From: Barthelona sp. PCE
Taxonomy: Eukaryota; Metamonada: BaSk clade
Assembly: GCA_040285745.1 (NCBI GenBank)
Contig: JAUFOR010000003.1
Coordinates: 1,116,001 to 1,180,000 of the forward strand
Direction: 5' to 3'
DNA: 64,000 bases
Positions 9,540 through 19,399 of this stretch are shown one piece after another. The position numbers were made by a program, and so were the translations under genes. A model generated the notes under the pieces. It was not told the origin of the DNA. It did no database searches and was given only the letters and a program-made list of their open reading frames with translations. Within the stretch, counting starts at the first letter, position 1; every line of letters begins with the position of its first letter.

Positions 9540-10979
9540 ATGAAACGATATAAACACATCGCAAAGATCGGGGACGGTTCGTTCGGTACCGTCTATAGGA
9601 GCATAGCACTGGAATCCGGCCAGACAGTCGCAATTAAATCATTGAAACAGAAATATTTTTCATGGGACGAATGTGTCAGTTTAAAAGAAGTATCTGCTCT
9701 TATTAAGCTATCACATCCAAACATCGTCAAACTGAAAGAGGTAGTACGCCAGAATGACGAGCTATTTTTAGTATTTGAATATATGAAATGTAATTTATAT
9801 CAATTACTCAAACAAAGTGTAGGCGGTTTTACAGAAGCAAAAATAAGATCAATCATGTATCAATGCCTACAAGGATTAAGTCATTCACACCGTCATAATA
9901 TCATGCATAGAGATATAAAACCGGAGAACATATTAGTTAGTGATAATCGAGCGAAATTGGCCGATTTTGGTTTGGCTAAAGCAATTAGATCAAAACCACC
10001 GTTCACAGAATACGTTAGTACACGATGGTATAGAGCACCAGAGGTTTTATTAAGAGCCAAACATTACAGTTCTCCGATTGATTTATGGGCGATGGGGTTA
10101 ATCATGGCTGAACTCTATTCATTACGCCCATTGATGCCTGGCTCTTCCGAGATCGATCAATTGTACAGGGTTTGTGCTGTTCTTGGACCTCCTAATGATT
10201 GGCCTGAAGGACAAAGACTTGGTCAGAAACTAAATATTCGTTGGCCTAGTGTACAACCAGCTTCTATTGGTGCCCTGGTGGGAAACGCATCACCTGACGC
10301 CATTAGATTGATTACAGATATGTTAAAGTGGAACCCAAGGGAGCGTCCAACAGCAATGCAAGCTTTACAATATCCTTTCTTTACTAGACATCTAAAAGAT
10401 GATCCCAGTATCCCTGCGCCGTTATCACCACCTGGTCGACGTCAGGAAGGGACTAACTTGATAAATCAAAATGTTCAACAAAAGATGCTCACCGAGAATG
10501 CTTTACCTTCATTGGAAGATGGAAAACGTAAAGCTATTGGTACTGTTGGGAAAGTGGGCACTGTAGGAACAGTTGGAACAGTTGGGAAAGTTGGTAATCG
10601 TCGTAGTGGGTTGCCTGATCTCAATAAGAAAATCACTCCAGTAGTACAGAACCGTTTGAAAAAAATGAATCCAATTGCAAGAGGAAAAAAGGTAAGTGTG
10701 AACCATAGTAAGAACACACTGCCAGCTTTGAGCGATAGTTATAAAACTAGAACAGTACAACCAAGGTATAAACCTGGAGTAAGACCCAATGTTAATGCAA
10801 AGAAAGAAGATAGGCAGCAAATCAAGACGTTTTCACTCGGAGCTAAACTTTTACAAAAACAAAGTAGCTCAAATGCACTTAAAAGAGAAAGTTCAACTAA
10901 TAAGGTATCATTACCAGCATTATCTAGGAATTCAAGGTTTGGTAATGTGGCCGGTCGGTCGTATTTCGGCAGGCATTAG
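9540..10979 (+). CDS. MAK/ICK/MOK (RCK) family protein kinase
   Basis: 479 aa. The N-terminal kinase domain (about 1-285) has the glycine loop IGDGSFGTVY, VAIKSLK (beta-3 Lys), WDECVSLKEV (the position of the RCK family's WEEC...LREV), the HRD loop MHRDIKPEN, DFGLAK, and TEY in the activation loop followed by STRWYRAPEVLLR. TEY rather than TDY is the form seen in MOK. RCK kinases control cilium length and intraflagellar transport turnaround at the ciliary tip, fitting the other flagellar genes in the window. The C-terminal ~190 residues are basic and low complexity, with a short G(T/K)VG tandem repeat. All catalytic residues are present, so it should be active. The assignment to the family is firm; the subfamily is inference. 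Confidence 0.93.
   Translation: MKRYKHIAKIGDGSFGTVYRSIALESGQTVAIKSLKQKYFSWDECVSLKEVSALIKLSHPNIVKLKEVVRQNDELFLVFEYMKCNLYQLLKQSVGGFTEAKIRSIMYQCLQGLSHSHRHNIMHRDIKPENILVSDNRAKLADFGLAKAIRSKPPFTEYVSTRWYRAPEVLLRAKHYSSPIDLWAMGLIMAELYSLRPLMPGSSEIDQLYRVCAVLGPPNDWPEGQRLGQKLNIRWPSVQPASIGALVGNASPDAIRLITDMLKWNPRERPTAMQALQYPFFTRHLKDDPSIPAPLSPPGRRQEGTNLINQNVQQKMLTENALPSLEDGKRKAIGTVGKVGTVGTVGTVGKVGNRRSGLPDLNKKITPVVQNRLKKMNPIARGKKVSVNHSKNTLPALSDSYKTRTVQPRYKPGVRPNVNAKKEDRQQIKTFSLGAKLLQKQSSSNALKRESSTNKVSLPALSRNSRFGNVAGRSYFGRH
10539..10598 (+). repeat. In-frame G(T/K)VG tandem repeat
   Basis: About seven imperfect copies of a 9-base unit encode repeated GTVG/GKVG tripeptide-like units inside the disordered tail of the RCK-type kinase. 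The repeat stays in frame and looks like local slippage expansion. Confidence 0.7.
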
Positions 10980-11030
10980 ATTTATGTAAAAAAAAAATGA
11001 TTATGAACGAGAAAAATTGTTAATCTTTAT

Positions 11031-11043
11031 TTTACCTTTTACA
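11031..11043 (+). promoter_or_regulatory. Initiator-like element TTTACCTTTT
   Basis: TTTACCTTTT ends three bases before the ATG at 11044 of the giant coiled-coil gene. It is one of the cleanest matches to the element found before most genes here, and implies an extremely short 5' UTR. It also argues that the in-frame TTG at 11017 is not the start. Confidence 0.55.
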
Positions 11044-14000
11044 ATGCAACCTGATATGGTAGAGCACGACCCAGTCGTCGAGGAACCCATTTTGCAGAGT
11101 GAAATTGAAGAGAGTGACGTAAACTCTGAAATATTTCAAAACGAAGATTCATATGTGAACTATGAGGAAGAGCATTTACCTGTACGCCGTGAGATCGCTG
11201 ACTTCGACGTAGATTTTGCATCCGAATTACAGGATGAAGAAGATTTGCGAATTGAAGATTTGGAAAACGGCAGTGAATACCTTTATTCGTCACATATGAA
11301 CGCAACAGACCCCATGAGTTCAGTGCAAGCGATAATTCAGGCTTCAAATGTTGAACTTGAGCACATGGACAGAGATGACTATACTCCTCAATATCAGACC
11401 TCCGCCAAGCGTATGAAGCACTCTGTGTCAATGAACCGCTTTGACAAGGACGCCAATAAGGCTGTTCCACTGCGTTTCAGCAACTCGCGCAAGTCCAAAG
11501 CTTCAAAGTATGATGAAGCACCAACCGATGAATTCGTTGAATTAGGAAGACAGCGTTGTATTGAACGTGTTTCCAAGCGCCTCAAGAAGGAACGTGCCTT
11601 AAAAAGGAAGAAGCACAAGGAGAATTTAAAGAAACGTATTGAACGCTTTGTCCGCTCCAAGATGCAAGAACTAAAATCATTTAAGGAACTACTCGCTGCT
11701 GAAGACAGGAACCTCTGCCGCAAGCACAATGAGCGTATTTCAGTTGAGCGTATCAAAATTAGAGCACTCGTCAAAACTTATGATAAGTGGCGTAAGGAAG
11801 TTGCAGCAAGTTTGCAGCAATTACACAACAACGCAGACATGCTCATGAACGAGATTGTTCAGATCGAAGAACGCAATGGAAACTATGAGCAAAAGCTGTT
11901 GAAGTTGGAATTGGAAAAAAATATTCCGGTCGAAATGGAGCTAATGTCTGCTCATGATGCTCTGTCAACATACTTTGAGGCACAGAACGAGTACAAGGTC
12001 CTCGAGGGACAGCTCACTGAGAAGCTGTCTAATCTCACAGAGCGTGGTGAGGAGTTGAGCAGTATTATTGAGCAACAAGACGCTCACTTTAGTGAATCCG
12101 CTGAAGAGCATATTTCTAGCATGCAAGCCATTAACGTGGCACGACAGGAGCGACAGGAACGTTTAACGACACTCAAGGAAGACTACGATAATGTTTGTAA
12201 CACCCGTAACGAAGTTGAGGTCAAAATCAATGATCTTAAGGATATAATTCGCAAGGAACAGAGCGAGTTCGAGTCTGAGCTGTACGAGAAGGAGAAAGCT
12301 TTGCTGAAGGAACAAGGAGAAATCGAGCGTAGCGGGAATGATATTGCGCAAAAGATTGAAACCGCCGCTGAGGAGATGCTTAATGCCGAGGATGCCATAG
12401 TTGGCCTTGAAAGCACATTGGAAACATTGAATGTCGAACATCGCCGTGTTGAAAGTCTGTTTTTAGAAAGCCAAAACAAGATTGCCGAACTAGAAAGTCA
12501 GTATGGTCTTGAATTGCGCATCGCAACGCGTGACAAGCGCCATGCTGAAGAGGAAAAAATGTTCAATGAAGATATTGAGCGACTGCAAGAAGAGAAACGC
12601 ATGTTGAACGAAAAGATGAATGAACTCGATTCTGAGATCACCATGCGCTCCAAGGAGCATAAGGACGTTGTTTTCCGTCTCAAGGAAATGGAAGCAGAAA
12701 TTCAAAACTTGAAGAATTCACTCGACGATCGAAAGAAGAAGAGTGCCGAGTTCTTACGTGTTAAACGTGAAGAACTTGTTAATAAGCGCCGTATTCTCAA
12801 GGATGTAGAGGGTGCACTCGAAACCATGAACGAGTATACGTTTTTGAGTCAGGCTTTCTCCGATCTAAACGCAGCTCAGTCCCGTGCCATGGAAAAGGAG
12901 TTCAACTGCATTGAGAGGGATATCCGCAATGTAGATAAGTCTGAGCTTATTGAGATCAACAAACTCTATGATATACAAATAGACCTGTCATCGAAACTCG
13001 AGGATACTCAGTGTCTTGTGAACAACCTCAAGACTCAAATCATCGCACATGCCAACGTGAACGCAGACACAGGACTTGATATTGATGGTACCATTGCAGC
13101 TGTACGCACCAATGTAATCAAATTCTTTGAACTCATCGAGCAGTCTCTCAGTAACAGTTTTGTATACAGCAACATCGACGCACTCCCCAAGCTGGAGTAC
13201 GATGTTCTCAGTGATCTTGTTGAATCTCTCAAGCACAACGAACAGCAATTGAAACTGATTCAGTCTCATATTGCCATTATCGATGAGAAGATTTCCACTA
13301 TGCGTCATAAGGAGCGTAAGCGCAAGGCCATGCTGCACGTTCTCCATATTATGCGTTTCGGTGTTGACACTGCTTTGCAAGAGAATACAACAAAGTGCAA
13401 AATCCTCACATCAAAGAATGCGGCAGCTATTCCTTCCATTGTTGGCAGCATCCAGGGCCAGATCACACAGCTGGAGGGAATGCTTGAGGACGTCAAGATG
13501 ATGAAGCAAGACTTCCAACGCGTCGTTGACCAGAAACAAGATGAATATAATGCCTTCCGTGATGAGGTCGCCGCAAAGGTTGATAACTACAATGATTGGA
13601 TTGCTGACAAGGCTGAGAAGGTCCGCATCGTAACCCATGATCTGCAGACCGTAGAACAAGCAATTGTTGAGCGCAGCTCTCAGGAGGAGGGTCGCGTCGC
13701 CAAGTACCGTGTTGGGAAGGATGAAGACGAGCGTGAGTTTGAACGCCTCATTCGACACGAGGTTAACACATTTATCCGCGAAAACCAAGCTCAATGGGTT
13801 CGTCTGAAGGGTCAATACGGTGAGCAGGCTGCAGTTAAGTACGTACAAGAGCATATTCTGCAGAAGCGCCAATCCAATGTGAGTAACTTTGAAGATCGTA
13901 CTCTTTTCTTCAACGAGTTCCAGAAGTCAATGATGGAATATGAGAAGGAACTAGAGTCCATTGAAAAGGAGCTTAACGAGGTCAAGGAATCCTTGCGAAA

Positions 14001-15228
14001 TGAAAGAAAGAGCGAAAAGAATGCACGTATTGAGATGACTGCTTTGGAGAGCGAACTTTCACGTAATCATAAGCAGTTAGAACATATTACCACTGTGCTC
14101 GATGATCTTCGGGAGAAATCCCGCATGTCTCACACTACTCAAGTTGATATGTACCGCACTGACCTTGATGAGATGTTAGACGAACGTAAGGGTCTGAAGG
14201 AGGATGAAAATGAACGTAAGATGGCTCTGGATGATTACGTTTCCCACCACAACGAGCTTGATAAAAAAGAGAACGCAGAGCTCATTGCTCTTAAGGATTC
14301 TTTAGATGATCTGACTACTTCAAAGATGAGTCTTGCTCAACAACAGGAGGACCTTGTCAACCAGGTTAACGAGATCAACGAGAGCTTTGCTGCTGACATG
14401 GAGCATTGTGAATATCTCATGGAGAAGAACTCTGTCTCATTCCAGGAGCATATTGATAAAGCAAACGCTGAACAAGCACCTGAAGCCAGTATTCCAAAGA
14501 GGATTGCACAGATTGAAACAGAGATGACAAAGGGAAAGGAGAAGAAAGCCAATCATCTTGTTAAAATTCAAAATTATCGTGGACAAATCGTGCAGGCTGA
14601 ACAACGTATTAATGAAGAAATTACGGTTGCAGAAGAGGTTATCAACGAGCGAAAGGAGAAATTGGCAATGGAGAAGGAGAAGTTGAGGAAACATGCTGAA
14701 GAAACCAGAATGAAAATTAAAGAACGAACTCGTGATCTGGCTGCTCAGATCAACCATACTGCTGAAGAACTTCGTGCTTTAGAGAACCTTAAGGAATTGG
14801 AAGGTAGATTGAAGGAAGTTGAATCAATGAAGAAACTGAGCTACAGTGATATTTTGAAGGGTCTTACCGATGAAGAGAGTGATATGAGCTCTGTTGATTC
14901 TTTTGATATGGACTCGACAGCCCAGAAAGCACGTGTTATGGTTCCGAAATTGAATTTAGCTAGATTGAAGAAACCAAAGACTGAGAAGAAGGCTAACGCT
15001 AATGGAATGCCCTTAAGTACTGGTCGTACTGTGCGTCAAGCAGATTTCAGTCTGTTCCAGTCTTCAGTTAACGAGTTGACTGAGGTTTTGAAGAAGTATG
15101 ATGGATCTCACTCTCGTGCAATGTTTATCGATCTCCCTGAATTCGCTTATACTGCACCTGATTTCGAGCACACGTTGGAAGAGTTGTACAGAACAGATGA
15201 GCGTTTGCTTAGACTAAACCGCAAATAG
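11044..15228 (+). CDS. Giant coiled-coil protein
   Basis: 1394 aa from the ATG at 11044. An acidic, probably disordered N-terminus (~1-120) is followed by a basic stretch rich in K and R (~150-220), then almost continuous heptad-containing coiled coil to about residue 1250, and a short tail with a globular-looking end (LFQSSVNELTEVLKKYDG). No motor, ATPase or Zn motif is seen. Proteins of this build are usually filament, rootlet, basal-body or spindle components, but I recognise no family. Codon use is noticeably richer in CGC/CTC/AAG than many neighbours, which may reflect higher expression. The next gene starts only 43 bases after the stop. Confidence 0.88.
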   Translation: MQPDMVEHDPVVEEPILQSEIEESDVNSEIFQNEDSYVNYEEEHLPVRREIADFDVDFASELQDEEDLRIEDLENGSEYLYSSHMNATDPMSSVQAIIQASNVELEHMDRDDYTPQYQTSAKRMKHSVSMNRFDKDANKAVPLRFSNSRKSKASKYDEAPTDEFVELGRQRCIERVSKRLKKERALKRKKHKENLKKRIERFVRSKMQELKSFKELLAAEDRNLCRKHNERISVERIKIRALVKTYDKWRKEVAASLQQLHNNADMLMNEIVQIEERNGNYEQKLLKLELEKNIPVEMELMSAHDALSTYFEAQNEYKVLEGQLTEKLSNLTERGEELSSIIEQQDAHFSESAEEHISSMQAINVARQERQERLTTLKEDYDNVCNTRNEVEVKINDLKDIIRKEQSEFESELYEKEKALLKEQGEIERSGNDIAQKIETAAEEMLNAEDAIVGLESTLETLNVEHRRVESLFLESQNKIAELESQYGLELRIATRDKRHAEEEKMFNEDIERLQEEKRMLNEKMNELDSEITMRSKEHKDVVFRLKEMEAEIQNLKNSLDDRKKKSAEFLRVKREELVNKRRILKDVEGALETMNEYTFLSQAFSDLNAAQSRAMEKEFNCIERDIRNVDKSELIEINKLYDIQIDLSSKLEDTQCLVNNLKTQIIAHANVNADTGLDIDGTIAAVRTNVIKFFELIEQSLSNSFVYSNIDALPKLEYDVLSDLVESLKHNEQQLKLIQSHIAIIDEKISTMRHKERKRKAMLHVLHIMRFGVDTALQENTTKCKILTSKNAAAIPSIVGSIQGQITQLEGMLEDVKMMKQDFQRVVDQKQDEYNAFRDEVAAKVDNYNDWIADKAEKVRIVTHDLQTVEQAIVERSSQEEGRVAKYRVGKDEDEREFERLIRHEVNTFIRENQAQWVRLKGQYGEQAAVKYVQEHILQKRQSNVSNFEDRTLFFNEFQKSMMEYEKELESIEKELNEVKESLRNERKSEKNARIEMTALESELSRNHKQLEHITTVLDDLREKSRMSHTTQVDMYRTDLDEMLDERKGLKEDENERKMALDDYVSHHNELDKKENAELIALKDSLDDLTTSKMSLAQQQEDLVNQVNEINESFAADMEHCEYLMEKNSVSFQEHIDKANAEQAPEASIPKRIAQIETEMTKGKEKKANHLVKIQNYRGQIVQAEQRINEEITVAEEVINERKEKLAMEKEKLRKHAEETRMKIKERTRDLAAQINHTAEELRALENLKELEGRLKEVESMKKLSYSDILKGLTDEESDMSSVDSFDMDSTAQKARVMVPKLNLARLKKPKTEKKANANGMPLSTGRTVRQADFSLFQSSVNELTEVLKKYDGSHSRAMFIDLPEFAYTAPDFEHTLEELYRTDERLLRLNRK

Positions 15229-15271
15229 AAGTAAAGTGTTGTTTCATATTTTTTATTCCATTTCGCAACCA

Positions 15272-17473
15272 ATGAGGAATGTTTTATTCTTCCTTGTGAT
15301 TTTGGCGCTCACTTCGTGCGCCTCCGCAGAGCAAAAAGATTTGGATGTTGAACCAGAACCTCAACAGTATTTTTTCTCGGCAGAAGATCTTAAAAATAGG
15401 CCAGGACAAGCACTGTATGCTTACCATGAAGGCATATCGAAGAATATCCCAGCAGCTTTGTATCATTACAGCAAATTGAAAAGATACGGATCAGTTGAGC
15501 TGAGTTTGACCCAAAACCTCACCGAGTGGTTGTGGGCACTTAACAAGTCGGCTTCCCTGGGATATCCACCAGCACAAACGGAATATGCCGTTTATCTGCG
15601 CAATGGATATCCAGTCGTCCCACCACAACCTAACCCGAACTATCTGAGCTGGGTATACCCCGAGGACAGGCTCCCCATGGACCCACAGAACCCGGTACAC
15701 CACGGGTCACTCAGTAGAGTGATCGAATCGCCACCCCCATATCATCTGAATGAAACACATAGGGACAACTCTCTGTTTTACTTAATGATGGCAGCACAAC
15801 AACATGAGCCACGGGCGGGGATGATTCTCGCAACAAAGTATATGCTGGGTGACGGTGTTCCAAAGGTGTGCACCGGAGCAGCAAAGCATTTGCTTGAAGT
15901 ATTGGGAACTCTGCTTTCTCCTGATTTGTTAAACAGTAAGCCTTGGTTCAAGTCATACACAGAGCCCATTTCTCTCCTGAATATGGACGATATCACACGG
16001 ACAACCATAAAGAAGAACTACGTCGTCCAGGACACCGATAAAGAGATACAGTTTCTTGAAGCTGCAGCTAAAGCGGGTAACACAGAGGCACGCAACAGGC
16101 TTGCGGCGCTGAAGACCACTGGACAAAACGGTATTCCTAAGAATCCTGACGAAGCACGTCGCTTCCTCGAACAAGGAGTTGCTGAGAATGATGCAGAAGC
16201 TATAGTTAAGCTTGGTTTTTGGTACTATGAGGAGAGTAGAAATCAGAAAACCGAGAGAGAAAAGGAGGAGTACCTGCTCAACGCATTGCAGCTGTTCCAA
16301 AAAGGTATTTCCATGAACGCAGCTGATGGTTTTACAGGACTTGGCGTCATGTACTACCACGGACACGGTGTGGAGAAGAATATCAACCAAGCAGCTGACT
16401 TATTCAAAGAGGCAGCTCAACTGCAAAGCATTAGTGGAAAATTCTTTTTGGGTATTATGTATGCTAAAGGTGAGTCATTCGAGCAGGACGGCAACCTCGC
16501 TATGAAGTACCTCCGTGATGCCAGTGAGAGCGGACATCTTTTGGCTTCTGTTTCACTCGGACAACTTTTTTCGACTGGAATGGTTGAGGGTGTTAAAGTA
16601 CCTTTTAATACTGACTGTTGGACTGGTGTTGCGTTTCTCCGCAAGGCAGCAGCTCATATTTTCGTCAGAAAAGATTTGATCGAAGCAAGCAACGCTTATC
16701 AAGAAGGAAATACAGACAAATCACTTACCAAATTATTGTTTTTGAGTGAATTGGGATTTGAAACGGCCGCTGCGTCATCAGCTTTTGTTATTAACAATGA
16801 AGATGATATGATTCCAGAACGAATCAGTGCTTTTGATCTAATGAGAAAAGCAGCTTTCCTCGGTCACCATCAGTCATTTATCGATGTAGCCCGTGTTCTC
16901 CGCGACGTGAAGAACCACACAGACATGGTTTTATGGCTCGAACACTCGGTTAAATACCAGCTTGCTGAAATCGACTTTTTGTTGGGTGAAGCATATCAGT
17001 TTGGATATGGAGTTGAGGTGGACTTCGATATGGCCAAGAGGTACTATGACCGCACAGCTGATCATTATTTGACAGACGATAACGGAATTATTGATAAGGA
17101 AAAGAAAACAAAATTCATTAAATTTTTTGCTGTTCTTAAGCTTCGAATCCATGGTTTATACAAGCACTTCACACAGGGTTTCCCACTAGGTGACTGGTGG
17201 AGGATTAAACCTGATCGCAATAATATAATGACTGATGAAGAAGATTTATCAACAAACAAATCAACTAATTTCATCTTAGTTGCCAGCATTGTGGGTTTTA
17301 TTGGTGTGATTTTCGCGTTACCACGTATAAGGAGAAATCGAAACGATCAAATAGCAGAAGAAGTCGTCATGGATCGTATGGCTCAAGTACATAGCACTGA
17401 AGCTGAAATTACACAGCTACAAACAGAAGATGAGGTCATGGATGAAGGAGTTGTGGAAACTGTGTCTGAATAA
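15272..17473 (+). CDS. SEL1-repeat ER membrane protein, SEL1L/Hrd3-like
   Basis: 733 aa. Start chosen at 15272 because it is the first ATG and directly yields a signal peptide (RNVLFFLVILALTSCASA). The lumenal part contains many Sel1-like repeats, for example ADGFTGLGVMYYHGHGVEKN and IDFLLGEAYQFGYGVEVD. One transmembrane segment lies at ~664-684 (ILVASIVGFIGVIFAL), followed by a short acidic cytosolic tail. This topology, with lumenal SEL1 repeats and a C-terminal anchor, matches SEL1L/Hrd3, the scaffold that presents misfolded glycoproteins to the Hrd1 ubiquitin ligase in ER-associated degradation. Some SEL1 proteins have other roles, so orthology is probable rather than certain. Its stop is five bases from the stop of the convergent gene. 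Confidence 0.8.
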   Translation: MRNVLFFLVILALTSCASAEQKDLDVEPEPQQYFFSAEDLKNRPGQALYAYHEGISKNIPAALYHYSKLKRYGSVELSLTQNLTEWLWALNKSASLGYPPAQTEYAVYLRNGYPVVPPQPNPNYLSWVYPEDRLPMDPQNPVHHGSLSRVIESPPPYHLNETHRDNSLFYLMMAAQQHEPRAGMILATKYMLGDGVPKVCTGAAKHLLEVLGTLLSPDLLNSKPWFKSYTEPISLLNMDDITRTTIKKNYVVQDTDKEIQFLEAAAKAGNTEARNRLAALKTTGQNGIPKNPDEARRFLEQGVAENDAEAIVKLGFWYYEESRNQKTEREKEEYLLNALQLFQKGISMNAADGFTGLGVMYYHGHGVEKNINQAADLFKEAAQLQSISGKFFLGIMYAKGESFEQDGNLAMKYLRDASESGHLLASVSLGQLFSTGMVEGVKVPFNTDCWTGVAFLRKAAAHIFVRKDLIEASNAYQEGNTDKSLTKLLFLSELGFETAAASSAFVINNEDDMIPERISAFDLMRKAAFLGHHQSFIDVARVLRDVKNHTDMVLWLEHSVKYQLAEIDFLLGEAYQFGYGVEVDFDMAKRYYDRTADHYLTDDNGIIDKEKKTKFIKFFAVLKLRIHGLYKHFTQGFPLGDWWRIKPDRNNIMTDEEDLSTNKSTNFILVASIVGFIGVIFALPRIRRNRNDQIAEEVVMDRMAQVHSTEAEITQLQTEDEVMDEGVVETVSE

Positions 17474-17478
17474 AAAAA

Positions 17479-17979
17479 TTAGTCTTTTTCTTCACCATCT
17501 TCCGTTAAAATTTGTTTATGTGCTTCCATTATTTCCTTAAGTTGTTGTTGTAACACAGCAACTTGGTCACGTAGATCTTCTACTACTATTTCCTGTGCAT
17601 CGTTTGCCTTTCTAGCCTTTCTGTATCTTGATTTATAAAGATCCAACTCACTATTGGCTTGTATCAATTTCTTTGAGGTCTTACTGACCTTTTCCATCAA
17701 CTCTCCATTCTTGCTCCTCAGCCCGATAACGGTTTCATTGTGTTTGCTTCTATGATCGTGAAACGACTGGTATACTGAATTTGCACATTTTTGAAGCTCT
17801 TGATAGTTTCTACGTGCGCGTGTACCGCCGCAACACCCTGCATTTGATCCAATAAAGCTGGAAAGTTTATCAAAACTAGCTACAAACTCGTTAGGAATAT
17901 AAAAATCGTCATCTATAACGCTTAAAAACTCATTCTTTTCGTCAATCGCAAGTAACAGTTCGCTATTAGTGTTGCTCAT
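17479..17979 (-). CDS. Small coiled-coil protein, unknown
   Basis: 166 aa, with start set at the ATG at 17979 (an upstream in-frame TTG is not used). The N-terminal third is acidic; a CCGG cysteine pair sits near residue 50; the C-terminal half is predicted coiled coil (SELDLYKSRYRKARK, VAVLQQQLKEIMEAHKQ). No family recognised. An initiator-like ACCTTTATCAC on the minus strand lies at 18009-18023, about 30-45 bases upstream. Confidence 0.8.
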   Translation of the reverse strand: MSNTNSELLLAIDEKNEFLSVIDDDFYIPNEFVASFDKLSSFIGSNAGCCGGTRARRNYQELQKCANSVYQSFHDHRSKHNETVIGLRSKNGELMEKVSKTSKKLIQANSELDLYKSRYRKARKANDAQEIVVEDLRDQVAVLQQQLKEIMEAHKQILTEDGEEKD

Positions 17980-18297
17980 GGTTATTAATGAAAAGAAGCC
18001 ACACAAAAGTGATAAAGGTAAAATATGATAAACAATAGTTTAAGCAAATATTATTGATAAAGACCAGTATAATATAGTATCAAATACCACAAAATTATGT
18101 GAATATGCAAATATTAAAATCATCTGGAAACAATTAGGAAATATCATACCAACATCATGATACATGATATAAAGTAACAGAATGTGGTACTTTAATCAAG
18201 AAAAGACAATTACAGACCGATAAAAACTGTTTCATACTGGTGAGATTTGTTATTCAATTGATCCTGTTCTTTCGCTACTTTTCATAGTAAGAATAGC
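17980..18297. promoter_or_regulatory. Divergent intergenic region, 318 bp
   Basis: This is the shared promoter space of the small coiled-coil gene (minus) and the secreted basic protein gene (plus). The minus-strand initiator-like element is at 18009-18023. On the plus side CGCTACTTTTCATAG lies about 10-25 bases before the ATG. It is AT-rich with no other feature seen. Confidence 0.45.
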
Positions 18298-19347
18298 ATG
18301 AGGGTGTCATTTTTACCGAGATATTCGTCAAGAGACCGCTTGATGTCGGGCTACATGCTTCTCAGTTATCTTCTTTTATCTACCATCTTTTTAAGTGCAA
18401 GGGCACGTGAGGTTAATTATGCTGATTGCAGAGAACTGTGTCAGATATTTAAGTTTAATCCTAACCAATGTGCTAAATGCCAATACAGTGATTATAGAAT
18501 TGGTATAGCCAACAGAGCTCATAGAGAATGTAAGCGTAAACACATATCTGATGATGACTGCATTGAAAAGTTAGCTGCTGTATACAATCCAGCGTTAAAA
18601 TCTGCTCTTAATAAGAAAAACAAAGTGAAAAACAAGAAAATTGCCATTGTTGATTCTCAGAAGACTACAGAAATCGTTACAGAAACTATAGACGTTCCCT
18701 TTTCAGGTCTGTATGAAGATGATTTGCCCTCAAAACCGAGCAAAAAGTGCCAATGCCCAGAGGCAGAGCGCGTTTCCGCTGGTGCATCATTTGGTATGCA
18801 TGGAGAGAAGCACAGCATCAAAGGATACATGTGCCCTCGACAAGGATGCATGGTTACTGAAAAATTGGAATTATTAAAGAAGCCGATAACTTCAACTTAT
18901 CAATTTAAGCTAACCGATATTAATCCACCTCAACCGTATGTCAAGAAGCGCAAGGGTGTTCTGAGAAAGAAGAAAAAGGTTTACACAAAGTCATTAACAC
19001 ATACGCTATGCCCAACCATAACTGTATTCTTTTCGGATACACAGCTGAGAAGATATGACGCCGGTACGCCTATGATGCTCAGCACAAAGGATGGTCTCGG
19101 TACCATGACGAATGGGGTTCAACTTAGTCGCTTTGTTGCCAAAGTTAAGAAACGCAGGTTATTCCACAAAAAGCGTTATATTACTCGTAAACAGCCTCCA
19201 GTCGCGCTGTATAAAGCTGATGGAACCAACGGGGCAATTAGAGAAGGTGATATTGTTTGTCTATCAAAAACATGCACATATTGCGTTACTTTCAACCGTG
19301 GAAAGCCGATCTGTGTCCCAACATCAAAGTACCGCGTTTCCTTCTAG
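18298..19347 (+). CDS. Secreted basic cysteine-containing protein, unknown
   Basis: 349 aa. The N-terminus carries a hydrophobic signal sequence (YMLLSYLLLSTIFLSARA); an internal Met at residue 16 could also start it. Next comes a Cys-rich module (CRELC, CAKCQYSDY, CKRKH, DDC), a basic linker, two further Cys-containing segments (CQCPEAERVSAGASFG and CPRQGC) and a C-terminal beta-rich portion with basic runs (KKRKGVLRKKKK) and the pattern CLSKTCTYCV. Even cysteine spacing suggests disulfides in a secreted protein. I recognise no family, so role and substrate are unknown. Confidence 0.82.
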   Translation: MRVSFLPRYSSRDRLMSGYMLLSYLLLSTIFLSARAREVNYADCRELCQIFKFNPNQCAKCQYSDYRIGIANRAHRECKRKHISDDDCIEKLAAVYNPALKSALNKKNKVKNKKIAIVDSQKTTEIVTETIDVPFSGLYEDDLPSKPSKKCQCPEAERVSAGASFGMHGEKHSIKGYMCPRQGCMVTEKLELLKKPITSTYQFKLTDINPPQPYVKKRKGVLRKKKKVYTKSLTHTLCPTITVFFSDTQLRRYDAGTPMMLSTKDGLGTMTNGVQLSRFVAKVKKRRLFHKKRYITRKQPPVALYKADGTNGAIREGDIVCLSKTCTYCVTFNRGKPICVPTSKYRVSF

Positions 19348-19399
19348 CTGTTTGACATACTTTTGTGCAGTTAAATAAAAATGAAGAAATGGAATTTAT

